DNA of 64,000 nucleotides from Rehmannia glutinosa. Its lineage: Eukaryota > Streptophyta > Magnoliopsida > Lamiales > Orobanchaceae. Each line of letters starts with the position of its first letter. Positions within the stretch are counted from its first letter, which is position 1. The position numbers and the translations under genes were made by a program. The notes under the pieces were generated by a model that had not been told where the DNA came from, did not search any database, and saw nothing but the letters and a program-made list of their open reading frames with translations. Positions 31,260-42,318 of this stretch are shown here, one piece after another. Location: the NCBI GenBank assembly GCA_016081115.2, contig CM071935.1, positions 26,268,653 through 26,332,652 of the forward strand. The letters are read 5' to 3'.

Positions 31260-32312
31260 TTTGCAGATGCATTGGAGCAGATGCCCAATTATGCTAAATT
31301 TTTAAAGGATGTTTTGTCTAAGAAGAGGAAGATGACTGGTTTCAAGATAGTCAATCTGATGGAGGAATGCAGTGCCATAATTTAGAGAAAACTACCTCAG
31401 AAATTGAAAGATCCGGGGAGTTTGACTATCGTTTGTGCAATTGGTGGTGTTTTATTTAATAAAACACTTTGTGATTTAGGAGCAAGTATTAGTTGATGCC
31501 CTTGTCCATTTTCGGAACTTGGATTGGGAGAGGTGAAGCCGTTTATGATCACTTTACAACTTGCGAATCGATCACTCACTTATCCGAAGGAAATCATCGA
31601 GGATGTGCTCGTGAAAGTTGATAAATTCATATTCCCTGTGGATTTCTTAGTGCTAGATAAGGAGAAAGATCGCGACATTCCTTTGATACTTGGGCGTCCA
31701 TTCCTGGCTACCGGGAAGGCCTTGATAGACGTGCAAAAGGGAAAGCTCGCATTACGGGTTAATGATGAGCATGTGTTATTTTCTATCTATATGGCGATGC
31801 AATTTCATAAAAGTGTTGAGAATTGTAATTTTATAGACGTAGTTGAGTCTTGCATTGATGATTACGTAGATCATACATTGTCTCAGGATGATTTAGAGTT
31901 TGGTTTAACACATCCGTGTTCGACGTCAAGTGTAATGCTTGATTTTGATAATCAAGACTTGTATGACTATGTTTGTGCTTCAGATAATATGCAGGAGCTA
32001 CTGAGAAGCTCGAGAGGTGAAAACACGAAGAAAAACGTGCGAGAATCAAGTCTGCAGAGGCGCACGACCCGTGCGTTGGAGTACGCCGAGGTCGTGCATG
32101 ATGCCGCAGTATTTATTGAAGAACCTGAAGAACGCATGACTCGTGCGTCTGAGCATGACCCAGTCGTGTGTGATGCCGAAGAGACCCAGGTACAGAGTGA
32201 AGGATGCACGGCCTGTGCGTCTGAGCACGGGCAGTCTGTGCGTGTGTCTGAAGCATCCACCCGAGCCTTAACTCAAGCCATTACCCGAGCATCTCAAATA
32301 TGCATTCCTTAG
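31260..32312 (+). pseudogene. Protease and PR-RT linker of Gypsy-A
   Basis: The translation reads ALEQMPNYAKFLKDVLS, RKLPQKLKDPGS, then LCDLGAS at about 31470-31490, the aspartic protease active site (D-L-G). LGRPFLATGKALIDV (about 31690-31730) follows. Stops near 31385 and 31495 break the frame; 31524-32312 is open. The linker carries three 72-bp units (starting 32062, 32134 and 32206) that encode RxTRA-S/L-E-type repeats. At the DNA level they contain inverted GCACGACC and GGTCGTGC motifs. The protease would cut the gag-pol polyprotein. Confidence 0.87.
32062..32277 (+). repeat. Three 72-bp units with inverted GCACGACC / GGTCGTGC motifs
   Basis: Units start at 32062, 32134 and 32206, exactly 72 bp apart (24 codons). 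The first has GCACGACC (32062-32069) facing GGTCGTGC (32090-32097). Related motifs occur in the Gypsy-A LTR (24815-24829), in its gag end (30971-31004) and in the same linker of Gypsy-C. Confidence 0.75.
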
Positions 32313-32329
32313 GGAAAACAACACGAATC

Positions 32330-33690
32330 TGATAATCGTATCATCCCTTTTAACTTCAACTCAGCTTGATAAATTTCTTAGGGTGTTGAGGAAACATAAG
32401 TCTGCTATAGGTTGGTCGATATCTGATTTATAAGGCATTAGTTCATCGATTGTTATGCATAAAATTCGAATGGAAGATGTTTATAAACCTTCAGTGCAGA
32501 ACAAAAGATGATTAAACTCTATAATGCAAGAGGTTGTTAGGAAGGAAGTTTTAAAATGGTTAGATGCTGGAATTGTATATGCTATTTCTGATAGTTCTTG
32601 GGTGAGTCCGGTACAAGTGGTACCAAAGAAAGGGGGGATGACTGTAGTAAGGAATGAAAACGATGAATTGATTGTGACTAGGATAGTTACTGGGTGTCGT
32701 ATATGCATTGATTATAGAAAATTAAGTGATGCCACTCGTAAAGATCACTTTCCCCTCCCCTTTATCGATATGATGTTAGATCGCTTGGCGGGATTTGATT
32801 ATTACGATTTTCTCGATGGTTATTCTGGGTACAACCAGATCATGATTGCACCAGAAGACCATGAGAAAACGACATTTACATGTCCCTATGGTACGATTGC
32901 ATTCCGCAAAATGCCTTTCGGACTATGTAATGCACCCACAACTTTTCAACGATGTATGATGGTTATATTTCATGATTTTATTGAGAAAATAATAGAGGTT
33001 TTCATGAATGATTTTTCTGTATTTGGAGGTTCTTTTGATCACTGTCTTGATAACCTTTCTCTAGTTTTACAGAGATACGAGGAAAATAATCTTGTTTTGA
33101 ATTGGGAGAAGTACCATTTTATGGTACGAGATGGCATTATATTAGGCCACCGAGTTTCTTCTGCAGGTTTAGAAGTGGACAGAGCAAAGATTGTAGCAAT
33201 TGAGAAACTCCCACCTCCAACAAATGACAAGGCAATCAGAAGCTTCTTGGGGCACACCGGATTCTATAGAAGGTTCATTCGTGACTTTTCTAAAATCACC
33301 AAACCTTTGAGTCATTTATTAGAAAAAGATACTGCTTTCAATTATTCCGATGATTGTTTTGCAGGCATTCAAGATTTTGAAGAAGGCATTGGTGACAACA
33401 CCGATTCTTGTAGTTTCGGATTGGAGTCAGCCCTTTGAGCTGATGTGTGATGCCAGTGATTTCGTAGTTGGGGCGGTTCTGGGTTAGAAAAGGGATAAGT
33501 TGTTCAGAGCCATTTATTATGCAAGCAGAACATTAGATAGTGCCCAGCAGAATTACACCACCACTGAGAATGAAATGCTGGCAATTGTTTTTGCATTCTA
33601 TAAGTTCCGATCTTACTCGATTGGAACAAAGACGATAGTCCACACAGACCATGCGGCGACAAGAAGGATGCCAAACCGAGACTGATTCGA
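32330..33690 (+). pseudogene. Reverse transcriptase-RNase H of Gypsy-A
   Basis: An RT start (KFLRVLRKHKSAIGWSISDL) precedes a long open stretch 32524-33438. It reads WVSPVQVVPKKGGMTV, RICIDYRKLSDATRKDHFPLPFIDMMLDRLAG, YSGYNQIMIAPED and MPFGLCNAPTTFQRCM. The catalytic box reads FMND at 33001-33012 where the family has FMDD. GHRVSSAGLEVDRAKI and FLGHTGFYRRFI follow. A frame shift near 33360 leads to RNase H pieces PFELMCDASD and YYASRTLDSAQQNYTTTENEMLAIVFA. The enzyme copies RNA to DNA. The Asn in the box and the frame breaks argue against activity. Confidence 0.9.
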
Positions 33691-33699
33691 TGGATTCAA

Positions 33700-34593
33700 T
33701 TGTTACAAGAACTCGATGTGGAGATCAGAGATACGAAGGGTTGTGAGAATGTGGTAGCAAACCACTTGTCCAGAGTGGAGTACAAAAAGGATGAGAAAGA
33801 GGGTACAAATGTAATCAAGGAGGAGTTCCCCGATGAGCAGCTTTTGCTATTACAGGCTAAATTCCCATGGTACGCAGATTTTGTGAATTATTTAGTAGCG
33901 GGAGTCATGCCTTCGGATTTATCATCTTATCAAAAGAAGAAGTTCCTCCATGATGTCAAGTTCTATATGTGGGATGACCCTTTGCTCTTTAAGAGGTGAG
34001 AAAACATCATCATCAGAAGATGTGTACTTCAAGAAGAGTAGGAGGGAGTTCTACAACAATGTCATTCTTCACCTTCTGGGGGACACTTCGGTTCGACATG
34101 CACTACGGCAAAGGTATTGCAGAGTGGGTTATACTGGCCTACTTTATATAATGATTGTTATTTGTGTGTGCAGCGGTGTAATAGGTGCCAGCAGATAGGG
34201 AACATCTCTAGAAGACATGAGATGCTTATGACCAATGTGATGGAAGTCAAGCTTTTTGATGTGTGGGGGATTGACTTCATGGGTCCCTTTCCATCTTCTT
34301 CGGGTTATCAATATATTCTACTTGCAAAGTGAGTATGTATCTCGATGGGTTGAGGCGATTCCAGCACAGACGAATGATGCATAAGTAGTAATGCAATTCT
34401 TAAAGAAAAATATATTCACTTGGTTTGGAACCCCGAGAGCTTTGATTAGCGATTGGGGGTTACACTTTGTGAATAAATTGATGAGCAATCGACTTGCAAA
34501 GTATAAGTTTAGGCATAAAGTGGCATTAGCGTATCATCCGCAAGCAAAAATGAGCAAGCGAGGTAGCCAATTGCAAGATCAAGCAAATCCTAG
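33700..34593 (+). pseudogene. Integrase of Gypsy-A, N-terminal and core part
   Basis: Readable pieces are the H-H-C-C zinc region ending CNRCQQIGNISRRHEM, then FDVWGIDFMGPFPSSSGYQYILL (first catalytic Asp) and FTWFGTPRALISDWGLHFVNKL (second Asp). VALAYHPQA leads to the third catalytic residue. Many shifts and stops occur. At 34593 Copia-3 interrupts the frame. Confidence 0.85.
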
Positions 34594-36141
34594 TGTTAGG
34601 AATTTTATTGTTTAGATTTTGATGAATGCCATGTAAAACTTAGAATAGAAAGTTGGCACCCCAATTCTTGTTGTAAAATGCATTGTAATGAATAGAGTGG
34701 CCAAGCCGAGTTAAGTCGCCTACGCCCTAACATGCAAGAAGACAATCAAGACTTGAAGGAAGACTCACTGCGAAACAAATTGAGTATGGCAAAGAAGAGT
34801 AGATGGGAACTCTCTTCAAGAAGCGGTGAGAGATGCAGATGAGTGGAGCAGCATCAAAGTCAACTCAAGAAAAGCCAAGTCTCAAGTTGAAGTGACAAGA
34901 GTCATCCAATGATTGGAAGTGACTCTAAGTCACCCGAGGGAAGCAAGGAAATGCGGTCAAGTCGAGATAATCGTAAAAGATCCGTTGCCGAAAATCAAGA
35001 AATTACTTAAACAAGTAATATCTCCATACAACCTTTCTCGAGTGCTCGGTCCCGAAGCGTGCAAAAGGAATGAACCAATGGGAAGCACTACACCGTGTCG
35101 AACTCGAAAAGGTGAAAGAACAATTCATACGAGGAAATGGCAATTCCAAGAATCGCAACAAGACAAGCCAACGATCGCAAGTGACTTTCAAAAATAAGCC
35201 TATCTCTTCAACGGGCAAATTTTTGAAAGTTCACTATAAAAGGCCGAGGAGTTTGTTTGAGAAAGAAGATATACATAGATGACACATATGTGAGATATAC
35301 AAGCATATTAGAAAAACTGAAATTTCTCAATCCTCAAGCCTACATTACGAAGAACATCAATCCAACACTCACCCGTGAAGGAAAGATAACTTCAATCGGT
35401 TGAAGAGGAAAATATCGAAAACAAGGGGTCTCATTCCGGGAAGGATTGTAGGAAGGTTCAAGGTTGAGCCAAGTCTTAAGCTTTTGGAGGGCTTCATGAT
35501 CAAATCCAAAGAGCTTGAGCAAGTGAGTCAGTAGTAGCAAGGCAACCGCCTGTGAAGAAGAAGGCGAGTCGTCGAGAAGCCACCGAGTGATCAAGGCGTC
35601 TCATCGAGTCCCAAAGGATCAAGTCACTTGTGTGATCAAGACTTGTATCCGGACTGTTACCACTTTGTAAACCGATCATTACTTAGTGGATTCCTCCAGA
35701 GTTGGAGAAGAGAGGAGTAGAAGAATTACCCCATCTTCGAACCTCTATAAAAATTTCATTGTGTCATTTACATTTCAAAGACTTTTAATTCTTGCAATTT
35801 TAATCGCTTATATCTGTGATAAATTTGCTATCCACTTGATAAATTATAAGTACTAAACCAAGCACTAAACTCTTACTTAATCAAACTTAAGGGTGTTAAG
35901 TCTTCCAATGAAAACAAAACCACAAATCGAGTTAATTTAGAGCTAACAAATGAGTTACTCCATCAACAAATCGATTGAGTTTGTTGAGTGATTAACTCTA
36001 ATTGAAAGTGACTAAGTTGATCGTCCATCAAGGACACAACTGTAGTATCAACTCAGAGATTTAAAAGGACTAAATCGAAAATTTGGTAAGGTTTATTCAA
36101 CCCCCTTCTAAACCTTACACTTACACCCCTTAGGACCTACA
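34594..36141 (+). repeat. Copia-3 5' LTR (1548 bp)
   Basis: It matches 47112-48668. TATAAAAG lies at 35235-35242. Most differences between the two LTRs are one- to three-base indels rather than substitutions. Confidence 0.95.
35235..35242 (+). promoter_or_regulatory. TATA box of Copia-3 5' LTR
   Basis: TATAAAAG lies in mid-LTR and is conserved in the 3' LTR near 47757 and in the old fragment near 14382. Confidence 0.7.
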
Positions 36142-36143
36142 AG

Positions 36144-36157
36144 TGGTATCGGAGCGG
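36144..36157 (+). other. Primer binding site, Copia-3
   Basis: TGGTATCGGAGCGG differs from the Met-tRNA site TGGTATCAGAGC by one base and lies two bases after the LTR end. Confidence 0.88.
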
Positions 36158-36271
36158 TTGGTTCATTGAACCCTCCGCATCAAGTTCTTGAACTAGATCT
36201 CCAAACTTTTCAAAGTCTCGCTTTAGTACTTAAAATTTCAAAACTCTTCTTTATCATTAAAAGTTATTATC

Positions 36272-38190
36272 ATGGAAGCAAATTTGACACGCATCCCTAT
36301 GTTCACTATTGAAGAATTTGATGATTGGAAAATTCGTATGCGAGCTCATCTATCGAGATTACATGATGAGATGTGGATAGTGATAGAAGATGGGCCTCTC
36401 GCAAATCTTAAAGGTGAACACAAATTGTTTAAGAGTTGCGGCTCAAGGAGAAGAAGATGTTGCTCTAGACCGACCATGGTTGAAAAACCAAGAACCGAGT
36501 GGACAAATGATGATAGAAAAAGATATAACCTGGACAATGTAGCCAAGGACATCCTCTACAAAACCTTGGACAAAGCCATGTTCAACAAAGTCAAATCATG
36601 CAAAACGGCTAAAGAAATCAGGACAAGTCGACATTGATTTGTGAAGGCTCGAGCAAATCAAAGAAAACAAATTATCGGTGGTCGTCTGAAATTTGAGAAC
36701 TTCAAAATGATCTCGGGAGAGAACCGGATCAACTAGACGCTCGGTTCACGTAAATCACAAATGAGTCAGTATCGCACTTGGAAAGAATATACACGAAAGA
36801 AATGTGTATGAAGATCCTAAAAAGTCTTCCAAATGAATGGGAAATGAAGGTCATGGCACTCGAGACATTCCATGGACCTATCAAAGACATCCAACCATGA
36901 GTTATTCTAAGACCTCAAAGCCTACGAGTTTGAGATGAGAAGAAAAGACCGAGGAAGAGACAATTGTACCCCAAAACAAATTTGCTCTAATTGTTAAAGA
37001 TGGGAAGAGAGTCGAGGTCAAAAAGGTCATTGACCCGGAAAAAATAGCCGATGGTTAAAAGATTTAACAAGTTCTTTAATAAGAACTACAAGAGAGAAAG
37101 GGTGAATCTTCCGGAAGACACTCGGCTCCTCCAAATCAAGGGATGATAGGCCAACCAAGAGAACAAATCATCAAAAAGTTGAGTATCAAAGGGTGACAAT
37201 CCAAGAATGGAAAAGAGTCGATCAAAAGGTTGAGTATCTATGTTGGAACCGTAGACAACCAGGTCACTATGCCATTGATTGTCCATATCCTGTAGTCAAC
37301 AAGTGCGAGGATGAAGAAGAAAGGAAGATCTTGAGAGAAAGAAGACAAGAAAAGAAAAAGGCAATGATGGTGATGGCGAGATCAATAAACAAAATGCCAA
37401 GTCAAGAGAGACAAATGATTGAGAGAGCAAAGAAGGCGACTACTCAAGTGACTCACGAAGAAGAAGCCTTGATCCGCTTGATGGCCAAAGAACAAGATCA
37501 AGAAGATGAGGTACAATCTAACTCAACAAACTCGGACACTAGTGATAGTGATCACACACACACTTCATCACCCACTCGATCTTTATGATTCATTAGGCAA
37601 AATGATGAAAGATTTTGAACACATTAAATCATCACACACACTATTGAATGAGGAAAACAGCCTACTCAAAAGTCAAAACTCAAAGCTGACTAAGGAGCTG
37701 AGTACTCTAAGTCAAATAGCTGATGAGAATGAAAGTTTAAAAATTTGAAAATGCTAAATTAGTAGCGAAATTGCTGATATAGAAAAGAGGAGAATGACCT
37801 CAAGAATGTTATTGCCTCATTCATTAAGGCATCTAAATCATTGGATGATCTTATCATGAGTCAAAGAGAATGTGGAGACAAGACAGGCTTAGGATTTAAT
37901 TCCTCTGTGCTATGTCAAACCTCAAAAGTAATTTTGGAAAAAGGATCTTCAAGTCATGAAGAGTCTGAAAAATCCAAAACTCTAAATGTTGCACACACAT
38001 TCACTCCAAAGCACAATAACAAGCAAACTGGCCTTGGTTACAAAGGAAAAGGAAAACAAATACCGATTGAGTGTCTTTGAAAGGGACAGTGAGAAGAGAT
38101 TCACCGAGTCCTCAAAGAAGCTCCAAACAAAATACTCAGTAAAGAAGAAGCGAGAGATACCAAACACCCCGGAAAATCCATAAAAGAAAT
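36272..38190 (+). pseudogene. gag of Copia-3 (frame-shifted)
   Basis: ATG at 36272 opens 121 residues of copia gag (FDDWKIRMRAHLSRLHDEMW, then NLDNVAKDILYKTLDKAMFNKVKSC). After frame breaks, 37193-37588 holds a zinc-knuckle region reading CWNRRQPGHYAIDC, whose second Cys has become Arg. A leucine-rich coiled coil follows at about 37596-37745, then a CGDKTGLGFNS segment typical of the gag-pol link in this group. The broken knuckle and shifts indicate an inactive copy. Confidence 0.85.
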
Positions 38191-38509
38191 ACATATGATG
38201 GGAATGGTAGAAAATATCCAAGCCAAGTGATTGGAATAATGTGAACCATCGGATAAACTTATGGAATATAAGCCCAAATGGCAAAGGCCTAGAACTCAAA
38301 AAGGCCATTCCAAAAGTATAAGAGCTTTCATCAAAGACACCTATGCACCTAGGCATCACACTCAAAGTCACCACAACTACCCAAGAAAGGCAATTGCTAA
38401 AACACATATGCGGCATACGGACAAAAGAGAGACAATTTGTATGAACCTAGAATCCCCAAGAAATTTGCGAAATTAATTATGATTATGGCACGATAGATGG
38501 CAACCCCTT

Positions 38510-38720
38510 AGTCAAATCATTTGGCTATAAGTTGGTTGGATCATCTTACAATTCTAACTCCTCGGGACCCGCACAAGTATGTGTACCTAAAACTTAATTT
38601 CCTTGATTGCGGGTTCAAGGAACAAACGAGTGCCAAGGAACCTGGTACATGGATAGTGGTACATTCCCGCACACATGACGACAAAACAAGAAAAATCTGT
38701 CAAAATTCAAGGAAGTTAAA
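38510..38720 (+). pseudogene. Protease remnant of Copia-3
   Basis: In one frame the sequence at about 38636-38670 reads TWYMDSGTFPHT, which holds the D-S-G active site of copia protease. The surrounding frame is lost through indels. Confidence 0.65.
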
Positions 38721-39011
38721 GGAGCAAAAGTCATATTTGGAGGAAATGAAGCTCTGGCGAAATAAGAGGCATTGGATCCATCAAGAGAAATGGATTAGAG
38801 ATCACGAGATGTTGCATATGTTGAAGGACTCAACTTTAATTTATCGAGCATCATCAACTCTCGTGACAAGGGCTACAATGTTGGATTCAACATGGGAATA
38901 TGCCAAATCAAAGATATTGAATCAAATGAAGTTGTCTTTGCAAGGATGTAGACAGAAAAATATGTATGTAGTGGATTGGTCAACCGCAACACCCAAGACT
39001 GCTCTCTCTAG

Positions 39012-39900
39012 CAAAAGAGCACAAATGAATCAAGTTGGTTGTGGCACAAAAAGCCGAGTCACCCGAATTTCAAAACAATTAACAAGGTGGCAAGAAGTCA
39101 TCTTGTGGAAGGATTACCGGACTCGAGATACAAAAAGAAGAAGAGTATATGTGACGCATGTCGAAGGGAAAACAAATCAAGTCGTCATTCAAAGAAAAGA
39201 CATGTCCATCCTCAACAAGAATATTGCATCTGCTTCATATGGATCTATTTGGCCCAAAGGAACCAAACCAACATAAGTGGAAAGAAATACACCTTGGTGG
39301 TAGTAGATGACTATTCAAGATATACATGGACAATATTCATGTGCAAGAAGAAAGAAACTCTACAAAAACTACCACAAATGAAGAGGATTCAAAACGAAAA
39401 GTCAAACCATTATCAAAATAAGATCGGATAGAGGAACCGAGTTTGTCAATGGAATAATAACTCGATTTCTATTGAGAATGGTATTGGTCATGAACTATCG
39501 GACAAGGACTCCACGTGAGAATGGAGTTGCGAGAAAGAAGAATAGAACCCTCAAAGAAGCGGCAAGGACCATGTTAGTCAAGCGGGGTTACCAAAAGATT
39601 TTGGGGTGAAGCAATCAACACAACTTGCTACACCCAAAACAGGATGTATGATAAATAGACAACCGACAAAGACTCCCTATGAGATCCGGGTGGAATAAAA
39701 CCAAATGTTGCATATTTCGAAATATTTGGATGTAAATGCTTCATCCACAACAATGGCAAAGACAATCTAAAGGCTTTTGATGCTAAAGTCGATGAAGGTA
39801 TCTTCTTAGGATACTCAAATGAAAGCAAAGCCTACTGAATACTCAACAAAAAACTATGGTCACGAGAAGAATCCATTCATGTAGTATTCGATGAGCCAAA
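39012..39900 (+). pseudogene. Integrase of Copia-3
   Basis: The zinc-binding pre-integrase domain is readable (WHKKPSHPNFKTINK, ICDACRRE). The core follows with YTLVVVDDYSRYTW (first Asp, about 39289-39330) and RSDRGTEFVNG (second Asp, about 39424-39450). The segment PRENGVARKKNRTLKEAARTM stands where the catalytic Glu is expected but reads Arg, or is out of frame by an indel. Later pieces PYEI, KPNVAYFEIFGCKCF and FLGYSNESKAY complete the domain in shifted frames. It would insert cDNA into the chromosome. Confidence 0.85.
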
Positions 39901-40239
39901 GGTAAATGGAGAAGACATTGAAGAGTCACCGATAAAATTTGAATCATCCAACCATACGAGAAGAATCCCTATCTTTGCCGACGCCGAAGGCGGAATCATC
40001 AATTGAAAGAAGATGAGATAGTGAATCTCAAAAACACAATTTGGAAAATTTGCGGCTAAGTGATAACGAGAGAGTCCGACCACACCTACACAAACAAAGT
40101 CGATCAATCCAACTAACTTACTCCAACTTTGATGTAAGATGGCCGAGAGACCATCCACGAGAACTTGTCATTGGAGATATAAGAGAAGGTGTCAAAACAA
40201 GATCCGAACTCAACAAGAAGCCATGTTCACATGCTTCAT

Positions 40240-40990
40240 CTCGCAAATAGAGCCCAAAGATGTGTCCCAAGCATTGGACGACACACATTGGATTCAAGCT
40301 ATGCAAGAAGAGTCAATCAATTTGAGAGAAATAAAGTATGGGAATTAGTGCAAAGACCCATACATCAAAATGTTATTGGAACCAAATGGGTGTTCGAAAT
40401 AAGATGAACGAGGAAGGTTACGTGGTAAGAAACAAAGCAAGACTAGTAGCCAAAGGATATTGCCAAGAAGAAGGGATAGATTTTGATGAAACATTTGCCC
40501 CTGTAGCAAGATTGGAAGCTATAAGGATGTTTCTTGCCTATGCAGACTCACAAGAATTTCATTGTATATCGATGGATGTAAAAAGTGCATTCCTAAATGG
40601 TTTATTGGAAGAAGAAGTGTATGTTGAACAACCTCCGAGGATTTGAGCGAGAAGACTCTTGGGGATAAGGTATACAAACTCAAGAAAGCCCTGTATGGAT
40701 TGGCAGGCACCCGAGCATGGTATGATACCTTGTCACAATTCCTAATTGAAAATGGATTCACTAAAGGAAAAGTAGATAGAACACTTTTCGAAATTCAAGA
40801 CAAAAAGAGTATTCTACTTGTTCAAATATATGTTGATGACATCATCTTTGGATCCACAAACAAAGAGTCATGTGAAAAGTTTTCAAACCTCATGCAAAGT
40901 AAATTTGAAATGAGCATGATGGGAGAGCGACATTCTTCCTTGGACTCCAAGTGAAACAAATGAAGGATGGAACCTTCATAAGTCGGACAA
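40240..40990 (+). pseudogene. Reverse transcriptase of Copia-3
   Basis: Three overlapping open pieces give WELVQRPIHQNVIGTKWVF, then GYVVRNKARLVAKGYCQEEGIDFDETFAPVARLEAIR and MDVKSAFLNGLLEEEVYVEQPP. KVYKLKKALYGLAGTRAWYDTL follows, and the catalytic box YVDD is intact at 40829-40840. One-base shifts near 40400, 40645 and 40935 break the frame. The active-site residues survive although the frame does not. Confidence 0.9.
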
Positions 40991-41029
40991 AATACACCGA
41001 GATTTAATGAAAAAATTTGGAATGGAAGA

Positions 41030-41760
41030 GAAGTCTTCGTGAAAATACCAATGAACACATCACCAAAAATGGACATGGATGTAGATGGCAAGCCTGTAGA
41101 TCAAACAAGATACGAGCACTTATTGGATCACTGCTTCTATCTCACAAAGAAGCGGGCGGACATCACCTTTCTTTGTAGGTGTATGTGCAAGATTTCAATC
41201 TGCTCCAAAAGAAAGCCATATGACAAAGACTAAGAGAGTATTGAGATACTTGAAAGGAAGCCAAGAAGTAGGCCTATGGTATCCAAAGGAAGGTGGATTC
41301 AAGCTAATTGGCTATTCGATTCGACTATCTTTGGATGCGAGTTGATAGGAAGAGCACTTCGGCACATGTCAAATGCTAGGATACAGGTGATTTCCTAGTT
41401 TAGCAAGAAGCAAAACTCAATAGCCACCTCTACAAATGAGGCGAGAATACATAGGCTGCGGCAAAATTGTGCCCAAGTCCTATGGATGAGACAAAGAAAT
41501 GAGAGACTATGAAATTGAGGAAAAAGAGATTCCAATCATGTGTGATAACACAAGTGCAATTGCAATTACTCAAAATCTGTGTTGCATTCAAGAACAAAGC
41601 ACAATGATGTCGATATCACTTCATAAGAGATCATGTTGAAAAGAAAGATATCATCCTGGAATATATTTCAACCGATAAACAACTAGCCGACATCTTCACA
41701 AAACCATTATGTGAGTTATGATTTGAAGAACTCAAACATGAGTTGGGGTTAATTGAGTGG
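41030..41760 (+). pseudogene. RNase H of Copia-3
   Basis: Pieces in several frames parallel copia RNase H: VDQTRYEHLL with YLTKKRADITF, then QVLWMRQR. Near 41560-41700 come the CDNTSAI-type, SRTKHNDV- and DIFTKPL-type motifs. It is more decayed than RT. It ends near 41760, well before the 3' LTR. Confidence 0.75.
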
Positions 41761-42318
41761 TGACACTCGGACGAATCAAAGAAGAGAAATGGAACAGAAA
41801 AGGGGTGAAAAAGAGTCGAAAAATGTAAATCATCTCAAAATCACCGTGTGTTCGGAAAGAGCATTACAGTCACGGTGATAAATGAGTCACTAAGAGAACT
41901 ATGAGAAGTAGAGTTAAATCGGCTAAGGGATAAGTGAATAACTTATAAGCAAAGTGACAAAAACGCTGTCGTTTTGACTAAGCGGGAATGTTTTAAGAAA
42001 TACGTCGGATAATGATGATGTGTACAGGACATAAAGCTGCACACCAAGCTTATGATTGGATATAAATGCTGCCGCATTAAATACGAGACATGAAATGCTA
42101 AATAGGCGTGCAAAATCTAAGCCGTTGATTTCGATCACATTTCAAAAACCACCCGCACGTCCTTTCATAAACCATATTTAAACCATTTTCGTCCGTTTTC
42201 TCTCTCACACTTCTAAAAACTGTTCATTTCTTTCTCTCAAAAGCAAAGGCAAAATTCTCTCGAAACCCTATCTATCTTCAAATCAATTTCTGAGTTTTTC
42301 CTTGATACAATCCCGAAA

